This document shows, piece by piece, positions 25,046 to 32,513 of a DNA stretch of 64,000 nt; position 1 is the stretch's first letter; each line of letters starts with the position of its first letter. Both the position numbers and the translations under genes were made by a program. Source of the DNA: Nocardia flavorosea NBRC 108225 (GTDB lineage Bacteria > Actinomycetota > Actinomycetes > Mycobacteriales > Mycobacteriaceae); contig NZ_BDCG01000016.1 in the NCBI RefSeq assembly GCF_001613385.1, forward strand, positions 186,001 through 250,000, given 5' to 3'. The notes beneath the pieces were generated by a model. It saw only the letters and a program-made list of their open reading frames with translations. It ran no database searches and was not told where the DNA came from.

Positions 25046-25216
25046 GGTTCGGGGCCCGTCTCGTTCTGGAGCGACGGAGCGGGACAGCGAAGCGGAGGAG
25101 CGGAGGAGTGAAGAACGAGACCGAGGAGGCCCCGGACCCGCGACGCCGGAGGCGGCGCACATAGGCAAGGGCCCCGAACCCCGCGCCGCCGAAGGCGGCG
25201 CCATAGATACAGGAGC
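25046..25216 (+). repeat. Nested inverted-repeat element (copy 1) upstream of fadB2
   Basis: Outer arm at 25046-25057, then inner stem GTCTCGTTCT (25058-25067) pairing perfectly with AGAACGAGAC (25112-25121) across a purine-rich 44-nt loop, then the outer right arm at 25127-25138 (11 of 12 pairs counting one G-U). A 42-bp module containing the right arm and a GC hairpin is repeated in tandem; in its second copy the arm (25169-25180) is a perfect complement and the hairpin is GCGCCGCC-gaa-GGCGGCGC. The tail carries ACAGGAG, the fadB2 ribosome site. Confidence 0.8.
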
Positions 25217-25222
25217 GGGATT

Positions 25223-26083
25223 GTGAGCGAGAAGATTCAGCGCGTCGGTGTCATCGGCGCCGGACAGATGGGCGCCGGCATCGCGGAGGTGTGCGCCCGC
25301 GCACATGTCGATGTACTGGTGTACGAGCAGACCCGTGAACTCGCCGCCGCCGGCCGTTCGCGCATCCTGCGGTCGCTCGACCGCGGCGTGAGCAGCGGTA
25401 AGATCACCGAACGCGAGCGTGAGCAGACCGCCTGGCGGCTGCGGTTCACCTCCGATCTGGGTGATTTCGCCGACCGCCAGTTGGTGGTGGAGGCCGTTCT
25501 GGAAGACGAGAAGGTCAAGACCTCGATCTTCGCCGAACTGGACAAGGTGGTCACCGACCCGAATGCGGTGCTCGCCTCCAACACCTCCTCCATTCCGATC
25601 ATGAAGATTGCCGTCGCGACCAACACGCCCGAGCGGGTCGTGGGTATGCACTTCTTCAACCCGGTGCCCGTGCTGCCGCTGGTCGAGTTGGTGACCACGC
25701 TGAAAACCAGCGCCGCCGTCTCCGAACGTGCCGAGAAATTCGCCTCCGAGGTCCTCGGCAAAGAGGTCGTGCGTTCCTCCGACCGCTCCGGTTTCGTGGT
25801 CAACGCCCTGCTGGTGCCCTATCTGCTGTCCGCCATCCGAATGGTCGAATCCGGGTTCGCCACCAAGGAAGACGTCGACAAGGCGATGGTCCTCGGTTGC
25901 GCACACCCGATGGGTCCGCTGGCGCTGACCGACCTCGTCGGCCTCGATACGGTCAAATCCATCGCCGATTCGATGTACGGCGAATTCAAGGAGCCGCTCT
26001 ACTCGGCACCGCCGCTGCTGATGCGCATGGTGGAGGCCGGGCTGCTCGGCAAGAAGACAGGCGCCGGCTTCTACCAGTACTGA
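25223..26083 (+). CDS. fadB2: 3-hydroxybutyryl-CoA dehydrogenase FadB2
   Basis: Predicted 286-residue NAD(P)-dependent dehydrogenase that interconverts 3-hydroxyacyl-CoA and 3-oxoacyl-CoA. The Rossmann motif GVIGAGQMGAGIAE opens the protein; the catalytic histidine lies in GMHFFNPVPVLPLVE, and the C-terminal domain ends with LLGKKTGAGFYQY. Length matches M. tuberculosis FadB2 (286). GTG 25223 uses the AGGAG supplied by the repeat element directly upstream. The position after aceA is conserved with M. tuberculosis. Confidence 0.95.
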   Translation: MSEKIQRVGVIGAGQMGAGIAEVCARAHVDVLVYEQTRELAAAGRSRILRSLDRGVSSGKITEREREQTAWRLRFTSDLGDFADRQLVVEAVLEDEKVKTSIFAELDKVVTDPNAVLASNTSSIPIMKIAVATNTPERVVGMHFFNPVPVLPLVELVTTLKTSAAVSERAEKFASEVLGKEVVRSSDRSGFVVNALLVPYLLSAIRMVESGFATKEDVDKAMVLGCAHPMGPLALTDLVGLDTVKSIADSMYGEFKEPLYSAPPLLMRMVEAGLLGKKTGAGFYQY

Positions 26084-26100
26084 GTCTTCGGTGCCGCGGG

Positions 26101-26192
26101 GATTTTGGCCCCCTTGGTGTCTGTTGTCAGCCTCGACACTCGCGGCTTCGCCGCACCGCATCGAGCGCTGACAGCAGAGGTGGGCCGAAACC
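26101..26192. repeat. Nested inverted-repeat element downstream of fadB2
   Basis: Outer arms GATTTTGGCCC (26101-26111) and GGGCCGAAACC (26182-26192), 10 of 11 pairs with one wobble. Inner arms TCTGTTGTCAGC (26120-26131) and GCTGACAGCAGA (26167-26178), 12 pairs with one wobble. Inside these lies CTCGA/TCGAG enclosing a GCGGC-ttc-GCCGC hairpin. It shares GCTGACAGCAG and GGCCGAAACC with the element at 30712. Confidence 0.75.
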
Positions 26193-26197
26193 TTGCG

Positions 26198-26372
26198 GGG
26201 CCTCGCTGGACTCGGCGCCATCGTTGGTTGCGTTGGGGTTCGGGGGTTGGTTGCAGGGCCTCGCCGGGGTCGGCGCCACCGTCGGTTGCGTCGGAGTCGA
26301 GGGTTGGCTTTCAGAGCCTCGTGGAACCGGCACCACCGGCGGTCGGTTTCGGCTTGCAGGGTCTCGTCGGGG
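26198..26372. repeat. 58-bp tandem repeat tract, VNTR-like
   Basis: Units start at 26198, 26256 and 26314 with an exact 58-bp step, then a shortened one at 26359. The shared text begins GGGCCTCG and includes TCGGCGCCAcCGTcGGTTGCG-like blocks. The units differ at many positions, so the array is old. Confidence 0.7.
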
Positions 26373-26623
26373 CCCGTTGGGTTCGGTCGGGGTGAGGGGC
26401 TCGCTGAACGGTTGGTTCTGCGGAGTGGTCGAGTGCCTCGCAGCATCGGTGGCGGACGTGGGATACGTCCGGGCGTGAACTCGACGGATGCGTGGCGGTC
26501 GGGGTGATGTGGGCGGTTCGCGGGTAGGCAGGTCATGGTGCCGGCAGCGGCAGCTCTGATTCGCGGGTAGAACAGGGTCCGTACCGTCGGCGGTGATGGC
26601 CCCAAATGACACGGAGGTCGGCA
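26373..26623. other. Upstream region of the MetE-like gene
   Basis: No gene. A perfect 7-5-7 dyad CGGACGT-gggat-ACGTCCG lies at 26453-26471, about 150 bp before the start, and is a possible operator. No riboswitch was recognised. Confidence 0.45.
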
Positions 26624-28927
26624 ATGGTGAATGTCAGCGAGGGGTTCGGGTCGAGTGTGCTCGGCTATCCGCGGATCGGTCCGCATCGGGAGCTCAAACG
26701 GGCGCTCGAGGCGTACTGGCGGAAGGCGATCACCCAGCAGGAGTTGCGTGCGGTCGCGCGCGATATCCAAGAGCAGCAGTTCCACGAACTGGCGGCCACC
26801 GGGCTCACCCAGGTTCCCGGTAACACCTTCTCCTTCTACGATCATGTGCTCGACAACGCGCTGCTGTTCGGCGCGGTACCGTCTCGGTTCGCCGAATACC
26901 GCGACGGTATGGACCCGTTGGATTTCTATTTCCTGATGGCGCGGGGCCGCCCGGATCTGCCGCCGCTGGAACTGGTGCGTTTCTTCGGTACGAATTACCA
27001 CTACCGCCAGCCCGAACTCGACGCCGATACCGAATTCTCGCTGCATCCCGAGGCGTTGCTCGACGAATGGGATCGGGCGATGGCGGCCGATATCGAGCTG
27101 CGCCCGGTGGTGCTGGGGCCGGTATCGCTGCTGTTGCTGTCCAAGGCCGGCAGTGTGCCCGGCGAATCCGCAGGGTTCGACACCATCGAACTACTGGACA
27201 AATTGCTGCCTGTGTACGAGGAACTCTTCGCGATCCTGGCGCAGCGTGGTTCCACCTGCATTCAGCTCGACGAACCGTGTTTCACCGCCGAGCGTTCGGC
27301 GGCCGAACTGGCCGCGTTCGAACGCGCCTACGACCGGTTGTCGAAGGCCCCTTTGCGACCGCGGATCCTGGTCACCGGACAGTACGGTGATTTCGGTGCG
27401 GCGCTGACCATTCTCGCCGCCTCCGGAGTCGAGGCGATCGGCCTCGATCTGGCCTCCTACCGGATCCGCCCCGAGGTGCTCGCCGCCATCCCGGGGATCC
27501 GGCGGAAACGGCTGTACGCGGGCGTTATCAGCGGGACGAATGTGTGGCGGGCCGACCGCTACGTCACCCTGGAATACCTGAACGAGCTCGCGAAGGTGTG
27601 CCCGGACCTGGTGGTGTCCACCGGGACCACGCTGCTGCACGTGCCCTACGACGTCCTCGCCGAATACGATATCGCCGGGAATGTGGCCGACCGGCTCGCT
27701 TTCGCGAAGCAGAAGGTCGGCGAGGTCGTTTCGCTGGCGAAAGCGCTTACCGAGGGGCCGTCCGACAAATGGCGTAAACGTCCCGGCGAAGTGCATTTCA
27801 AACAGAAGCATGCGGTGCGTCAGCGGGTATATGCGATCACTCCGCAGATGCGCGAACGCGAACCGTATCCGGTGCGCCGGGCCGCGCAGCAGGAGAAGCT
27901 GCAATTACCGCCGGTACCCGCCACCACCCTGGGTTCGTACCCGCAGAGCGCCGAAGCCCGACAGGCTCGCCACCAGCTGGGTGAGGGCCGGATCTCCTAC
28001 GAGGAATACCGCAAGAAGATCGAATCGGAGATCGCCGCGACCATCGCGCTGCAAGAAGATATCGGCCTCGATGTGCTCGTCCACGGCGAGCACGAACGCA
28101 ACGATATGATCCAGTACTTCGCCGAACTGCTGGACGGTTTCGCGACCACGCATTTCGGCTGGGTGCAGGTGTACGGTTCGCGCTGCGTGCGGCCGCCGAT
28201 CATCTACGGCGATGTGTCCCGGCCGGCCCCGATGTCGGTGGAGTGGGTCACCTACGCGCAGTCGCTCACCGATAAACCGGTCAAAGGTATGGTCACCGGC
28301 CCTGTCACCATGGTGGCGCGTTCCTTCGTCCGGCAGGACCAGCCGCTCTACGAAACCGCCGACCAGGTGGCGCTCGCCATCCGCGACGAGGTGGTGGATC
28401 TGGAGCGCGCCGGTATCGGCATCATCCAGGTCGACGAGCCTGCGCTGCGTGAGCTGTGGCCGGCCCGGCCCGAGGGCCGCGCCGAATATCTGCGCTGGGC
28501 GATCGGCGCGTTCCGGCTGGCGACCTCCGGGGTGCGACCGGACACCCAGATCCACACACATATTCCCTACTCGGGGCGCACGGAGATCGTGGAGGCCATC
28601 GAGCAGCTGGACGCCGATGTCACCGCGATCGTCGCCACCCGGTCCATCGAATGGGTGCTCAAGGCACTCGAGGAGGACTACGCCTCCGGGCACGGTCTGA
28701 GTCACGGCGTCGGGCCGGGTGTGTACGAGAGCCGTTCGGCCCGGATTCCCGATATCGACGAACTCGACGAACTACTCACCGCTGCGGCAGCTGCCGTCGG
28801 CCCCGAGCGTCTCTGGGCGAACCCGGACGGTGGCCTGAAAACCCGCCACCACTGGCAGCTGGACCCCGCCCTGCGCAATATGGTCGCCGCTGCCCGGCGG
28901 ATCCGGCGCCGGTTGACGCAAAGCTGA
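26624..28927 (+). CDS. metE: MetE-like protein with altered zinc site
   Basis: Predicted 767 residues, full length for cobalamin-independent methionine synthase (E. coli 753), with both barrel domains: VLGYPRIGPHRELKRA at the N-terminus, then VHGEHERNDM, YGSRCVRPPI, GDVSRPAPMSVEW, SLTDKPVKGMVTGPVT and IIQVDEPALRE. The zinc site is damaged. Compared with E. coli, HTHMC reads HTHIP (Cys643 to Pro648), IETSRS reads IVATRS (Glu665 to Val670), and NPDCGLKTR reads NPDGGLKTR (Cys726 to Gly736); only the His ligand remains. The YDIHSP histidine is also Arg704. ATG 26624 has a GGAGG site 6 nt upstream. Ordinary methionine synthesis is therefore doubtful. Confidence 0.88.
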   Translation: MVNVSEGFGSSVLGYPRIGPHRELKRALEAYWRKAITQQELRAVARDIQEQQFHELAATGLTQVPGNTFSFYDHVLDNALLFGAVPSRFAEYRDGMDPLDFYFLMARGRPDLPPLELVRFFGTNYHYRQPELDADTEFSLHPEALLDEWDRAMAADIELRPVVLGPVSLLLLSKAGSVPGESAGFDTIELLDKLLPVYEELFAILAQRGSTCIQLDEPCFTAERSAAELAAFERAYDRLSKAPLRPRILVTGQYGDFGAALTILAASGVEAIGLDLASYRIRPEVLAAIPGIRRKRLYAGVISGTNVWRADRYVTLEYLNELAKVCPDLVVSTGTTLLHVPYDVLAEYDIAGNVADRLAFAKQKVGEVVSLAKALTEGPSDKWRKRPGEVHFKQKHAVRQRVYAITPQMREREPYPVRRAAQQEKLQLPPVPATTLGSYPQSAEARQARHQLGEGRISYEEYRKKIESEIAATIALQEDIGLDVLVHGEHERNDMIQYFAELLDGFATTHFGWVQVYGSRCVRPPIIYGDVSRPAPMSVEWVTYAQSLTDKPVKGMVTGPVTMVARSFVRQDQPLYETADQVALAIRDEVVDLERAGIGIIQVDEPALRELWPARPEGRAEYLRWAIGAFRLATSGVRPDTQIHTHIPYSGRTEIVEAIEQLDADVTAIVATRSIEWVLKALEEDYASGHGLSHGVGPGVYESRSARIPDIDELDELLTAAAAAVGPERLWANPDGGLKTRHHWQLDPALRNMVAAARRIRRRLTQS

Positions 28928-29009
28928 CGGGCATTCGGCCGTTGCGCCGCACCATAGGCCGTCACCGAGCTCGGCCACGCTCGGCTCGGCGACGCGACCA
29001 CGGTGGCGC

Positions 29010-29076
29010 CGAGATCAGGGGCCCAAGGGGGTCGAAGCCCCGCGCGCGTCAGCGCGCCGAAAATACGGTAGGCATT
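29010..29076 (+). repeat. Degenerate repeat-element tail upstream of the alcohol dehydrogenase
   Basis: A GGGGGTCGAAGCCCC dyad, then CGCGCGC-gtca-GCGCGC and AAAATACGG resemble the 3' module of the elements before fadB2 and the PDZ protease (C-rich arm, GC hairpin, AT-rich tail). The inner long stem is not preserved. Confidence 0.4.
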
Positions 29077-29081
29077 AACTC

Positions 29082-30134
29082 ATGAGTAGTGTTGCCGCGT
29101 ATGCCATGGCCGGTCCCGATGCCGGGTTCGAGAAGGTCACCATCGAGCGCCGGGCACTCGGTCCGCACGATGTGCTGATCGATATCGCCTACGCCGGGAT
29201 CTGCCATTCCGATATCCATACCGCGCGCAATGAATGGGGCGGAGCCGGGTATCCGTGCGTTCCGGGGCATGAGATCGCCGGTACGGTGGCGGCGGTCGGG
29301 TCGGCGGTACGCCGCCATCAGGTCGGTGACCGGGTAGGTGTCGGTTGTATGGTCGATTCCTGCGGGGTGTGCGAACCGTGCCTGCAGGAGGAGGAACAGT
29401 ACTGCCTGCGCGGTGCCGTGATGACCTACAACAGCCGAGTCGCCGAAGAGGTGCAGCCCGGCGGGCACACCCTGGGCGGCTACGCCACCCAGATCGTGGT
29501 GACCGAGAACTTCGTGCTCGGAATTCCGGAGGGTATCGACCTGTCGGTGGCCGCGCCGTTGCTGTGCGCCGGGATCACCGTGTATTCGCCGCTCCGGCAT
29601 TGGGGTGCCCGGCCGGGCAAGCGGGTCGCGGTTATCGGAATGGGCGGCCTCGGCCATATGGCCGTGAAGATTGCCGCGGCGCTCGGTGCCGAGGTGACGG
29701 TTCTCAGCCATTCCCTGAGCAAACAGGAAGACGGGAAACGATTCGGCGCCCAGCACTACTACGCCACCAGCGATAAACAGATCTTCCGGGAACTGCGCAG
29801 CCACTTCGACCTGATCATCAACACCGTTTCCGCCGATCTGCCGATCGACGACTATATGAAACTGCTGCGCTTGGACGGCACGCTCGTCGTGCTGGGGCTG
29901 CCGGAGCAGCCGCTGGCAGTGCAGCCCAAGGTGCTGGCCGGGCGGCGCCGGTCGTTGTCGGGATCGATGATCGGCGGTATCGCCCAAACACAGGAAATGC
30001 TGGATTTCTGCGCTGCTCACGGAATCGGTGCGGAAATCGAGGTTATTTCCGCGGATGAGATCGACGGTGCCTATGAGCGGGTTGTGGCCAGTGATGTGCG
30101 GTACCGATTCGTGATCGATACCGCGACCATATGA
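29082..30134 (+). CDS. Zinc-dependent NAD(P) alcohol dehydrogenase (CAD/YahK type)
   Basis: Predicted 350-residue medium-chain dehydrogenase that would reduce aldehydes with NADPH. Catalytic zinc motifs are GICHSDIH and VPGHEIAG; the structural zinc cysteines are in CMVDSCGVCEPC and EQYCLRG; the cofactor loop is VIGMGGLGHMAVK. The order and spacing match cinnamyl-alcohol dehydrogenase-like enzymes such as YahK and mycobacterial AdhC. ATG 29082 has no clear ribosome site. The last 15 codon bases recur 200 bp downstream. Confidence 0.92.
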   Translation: MSSVAAYAMAGPDAGFEKVTIERRALGPHDVLIDIAYAGICHSDIHTARNEWGGAGYPCVPGHEIAGTVAAVGSAVRRHQVGDRVGVGCMVDSCGVCEPCLQEEEQYCLRGAVMTYNSRVAEEVQPGGHTLGGYATQIVVTENFVLGIPEGIDLSVAAPLLCAGITVYSPLRHWGARPGKRVAVIGMGGLGHMAVKIAAALGAEVTVLSHSLSKQEDGKRFGAQHYYATSDKQIFRELRSHFDLIINTVSADLPIDDYMKLLRLDGTLVVLGLPEQPLAVQPKVLAGRRRSLSGSMIGGIAQTQEMLDFCAAHGIGAEIEVISADEIDGAYERVVASDVRYRFVIDTATI

Positions 30135-30219
30135 TGCCCTGCCCGGAGTGAATTCGAACCGGCCCGGGCCGCCTGGATCGACCACTGTCGAAGAATCCGT
30201 GCCCCCTTCGCCGACGACT

Positions 30220-30571
30220 TTCTCCACATGTGGAGAAGCCTGTGGAAAACCCCGACGGGCTTGTGGATGGGTGGGCGCAGTTGTGGATGGATTTCCGGGG
30301 ACATTCGATGATCGATACCGCGAATCTATTGATTCGGTGAACGATGGATAACGGCCGGGGTGCGATTTCCGCCCCGGCCTTTTCTGGCTTTTCTCAACGG
30401 AAACGACCTGTCAGCGGGCTGTTTTCGCTGCCGTCGCGGCAACCTGCCACTCAACGCTGTGACGCGGGCGTGACCGTCATCGGCTCCGGGGTAACGAATC
30501 CACAGGTCAGGCGGCAGGTTGTGCCCAGGTGCCACCGCACCCTGTGGATAACTGGGGAAGCCTGTGGATAA
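30220..30571. other. Cluster of DnaA-box-like sites
   Basis: TTCTCCACA and its complement form an 18-bp perfect palindrome at 30220-30237. TGTGGAAAA follows at 30241, then TGTGGATGG at 30262 and again at 30282 (20-bp step), GAATCCACA at 30496, and the perfect box TGTGGATAA at 30543 and 30563 (20-bp step again). An AT-rich dyad CGAATC-tatt-GATTCG lies at 30321-30336. No dnaA, dnaN or parAB gene is near. Confidence 0.6.
30353..30384 (+). terminator. Rho-independent terminator
   Basis: Perfect 8-bp stem GGCCGGGG / CCCCGGCC with an 11-nt loop followed by TTTT. It lies 219 bp after the alcohol dehydrogenase stop, within the DnaA-box region. Confidence 0.75.
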
Positions 30572-30711
30572 CTTCTCCTCCCGCAGGTAGCCGCGCGGCT
30601 CGACGGAATAAATCCTCCCCGCGCCCGCTGACTTGGGAGACACTTGACGGTATGGCTTCGCCCGTACCCACAGCGCCCAGCGGCGCCGCCGAGTTCGGCG
30701 AGGCCTCGAGA

Positions 30712-30798
30712 GGTTTCGGCCCGCCCTGCTGACAGCAGGGACCGAGGGGGGCCGAAACCCGCGCCGCCGAAAGCGGCGCAAATAAACACAGGAGGCTC
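30712..30798 (+). repeat. Nested inverted-repeat element upstream of the PDZ protease
   Basis: Outer arms GGTTTCGGCC (30712-30721) and GGCCGAAACC (30750-30759) are perfect complements and enclose an inner hairpin CCCTGCT-gac-AGCAGGG plus an ACCGAGGGG linker. A GCGCCGCCGAAaGCGGCGC hairpin and a tail with ACAGGAGG follow; the tail is the ribosome site of the next gene. The architecture matches the element before fadB2 with different arm sequences. Confidence 0.75.
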
Positions 30799-30799
30799 G

Positions 30800-31915
30800 T
30801 TGGACGACCAGTGGCAGGGCACCGGGCCCGGGCGGCCGGGTGGCGGCGGGCGTGTACTCGTCACCGTGTTCGCCGCCGTGCTGGCACTCGGGGCTCTTCT
30901 GGGGTATCAGGGCGAGCTGCCCGGGGTCGCCCGGCCGGGGCCGGACGTGGCGGTGGCTCCGGCGCGGCCGATGCCGCGGCCGCCGTTGGATGCCGAGGAT
31001 GTCACCCGGGACGTCTCACCTGTTCTGGTGAACATCACCGCCACCACCCGGGCGTTCGGGGCGGCAGCGGCCGGATCGGGGATCGTCCTCACCGGCGACG
31101 GCCAGGTGCTGACGAGCCACCATGTTGTGAAGGGTGCGAAAGCGGTCCAGGTCAGCCGGGTCACCGACGGGGCGGTGTACAACGCCCGGGTCCTCGGATA
31201 CGACGCCCGCGCCGATATCGCGTTGCTATCGCTCACCGGCGCCGCCGGCCTGGCAGCCGCCCGGATCGGCAGCTCGTCCGATCTGCGGGTCCGGGACGAG
31301 GTCGTGGCGATCGGCAATGCCGGTGGCAGCGGCGCCGCGACCGCCGTCCCGGGCCGGGTCAGCGATCTGGACAGCACGATCATGGCGGTGAACGAACAGG
31401 ATTTTTCGCGCCAGGCGCTCACCGGGATGCTGGAGATCGAGGCACCCGTCAGTTCCGGGCAGTCGGGGGGTGCGCTGGCCGATCACACCGGTGCGGTGGT
31501 CGGCGTGATCGCCGCGGCATCCGGGGAGCAGGACCCGCCGCCGGGAGATACCGCCGATCCGCCGAACGGGTACGCCGTCCCGATCGATGCGGCGATGCGG
31601 GTCGTCCGCCAGATCCGGTCGGGAACGCCCACCGAATCGGTGCATATCGGCCCTGCCGCGACACTCGGTGTGGTGATCTCCGATGCCGGCCCCCGCGGTG
31701 CGCGCATCGATATGGCCATTCCGGGACTACCCGGCCAGAGCGCGGGGCTGGCCAGCGGCGAGATCGTGACCTCGATCGACGGCCGGGCGGTCACCAGCGC
31801 CCGTGCCCTGCGTACGGCCATCGACACCCGGCGGCCGGCCGAAGTGGTGCGGCTGGGAGTGCTGGAACCCGACGGTGACACGCGGGTCGTCTCGGTGCGG
31901 TTGGCACCTGGATAG
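30800..31915 (+). CDS. Membrane-anchored trypsin-like protease with a PDZ domain
   Basis: Predicted 371 residues. A Gly-rich cytoplasmic start, one transmembrane segment (about residues 16-36), a trypsin-like domain and a C-terminal PDZ domain (residues about 280-370) give the HtrA/PepD layout with the protease outside the membrane. The triad is visible: His in VLTSHHVVKGA, Asp in DARADIALLSL, Ser in PVSSGQSGGAL. The TTG at 30800 is chosen because AGGAGG lies 5 nt upstream; earlier codons in frame lie in the repeat element. Probable role in envelope protein quality control. Confidence 0.88.
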   Translation: MDDQWQGTGPGRPGGGGRVLVTVFAAVLALGALLGYQGELPGVARPGPDVAVAPARPMPRPPLDAEDVTRDVSPVLVNITATTRAFGAAAAGSGIVLTGDGQVLTSHHVVKGAKAVQVSRVTDGAVYNARVLGYDARADIALLSLTGAAGLAAARIGSSSDLRVRDEVVAIGNAGGSGAATAVPGRVSDLDSTIMAVNEQDFSRQALTGMLEIEAPVSSGQSGGALADHTGAVVGVIAAASGEQDPPPGDTADPPNGYAVPIDAAMRVVRQIRSGTPTESVHIGPAATLGVVISDAGPRGARIDMAIPGLPGQSAGLASGEIVTSIDGRAVTSARALRTAIDTRRPAEVVRLGVLEPDGDTRVVSVRLAPG

Positions 31916-31946
31916 GGCCCGTCCGTCCACCCCTGGCCGCCGGCGA

Positions 31947-32513
31947 TCAGAACAGCGAAAGCCAGTAGTCCTGGAAGCGCAGGAACACCAGCACCAGCAC
32001 GAGCGCGTAGAACACCGCCACGAAGGTCCAGCGCCATTCCGCGACCACCCGCAGGGCCCCGCGATCGTTACCCCACAGCTGTCCGGTGAGCACCGCGAGC
32101 AGCGGGGTGATGATCGCCCAGACAACCATGCAGTACGGGCACAACGCGTTGATCCGGTACAGGCTCTGGAAGATCAGCCAGCAGATGAACAGGGTTCCCG
32201 CGGCTGTACCCAGCCACAGGCCCGCCCAGACCCAGCGGGGCAGGCCGACTCCCGCCACCGACAGCACCGCCAGCGTGACGACCACCGAAAACCCGACCAC
32301 GCCGATGATCGGGTTCGGGAATCCCAGAACCTGTGCCTGATCGGTGACCATCACCGACCCGCAGGACAGCACCGGGTTGAGGCTGCACGACGGGACGTAC
32401 CCGGGTTCGCTGAGCAGTTTGAAATCTTCGACCAGCAGGACCAGCGACGCCACCCAGCCGGCCAGGCCGGTCAGGAGCATGATCCAGGCGGCCCGCGGCG
32501 AGGTCGTGCTCAC
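31947..32513 (-). CDS. Vitamin K epoxide reductase (VKOR) family protein
   Basis: Predicted 188-residue membrane protein that reoxidises a DsbA-like partner and passes electrons to menaquinone, replacing DsbB in actinobacteria. The loop cysteines in CSLNPVLSCG and the active-site pair in NALCPYCMVVW are present within four or five transmembrane helices. GTG 32513 overlaps the dsbA-like stop by 4 bp (GTGA), so the two proteins are made together. Confidence 0.93.
   Translation of the reverse strand: MSTTSPRAAWIMLLTGLAGWVASLVLLVEDFKLLSEPGYVPSCSLNPVLSCGSVMVTDQAQVLGFPNPIIGVVGFSVVVTLAVLSVAGVGLPRWVWAGLWLGTAAGTLFICWLIFQSLYRINALCPYCMVVWAIITPLLAVLTGQLWGNDRGALRVVAEWRWTFVAVFYALVLVLVFLRFQDYWLSLF

Noticed and set aside
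26198..26372. CRISPR array
   Set aside because: Units are directly adjacent without unique spacers and are longer and more divergent than CRISPR repeats.
26624..28927. MetE-like gene as a decaying pseudogene
   Set aside because: The frame is intact over 767 codons, has a good ribosome site and keeps conserved motifs outside the zinc ligands.
30220..30571. Calling the DnaA-box cluster oriC
   Set aside because: No dnaA, dnaN, recF, rpmH or parAB gene is present, so it is not the standard origin; kept only as a cluster.
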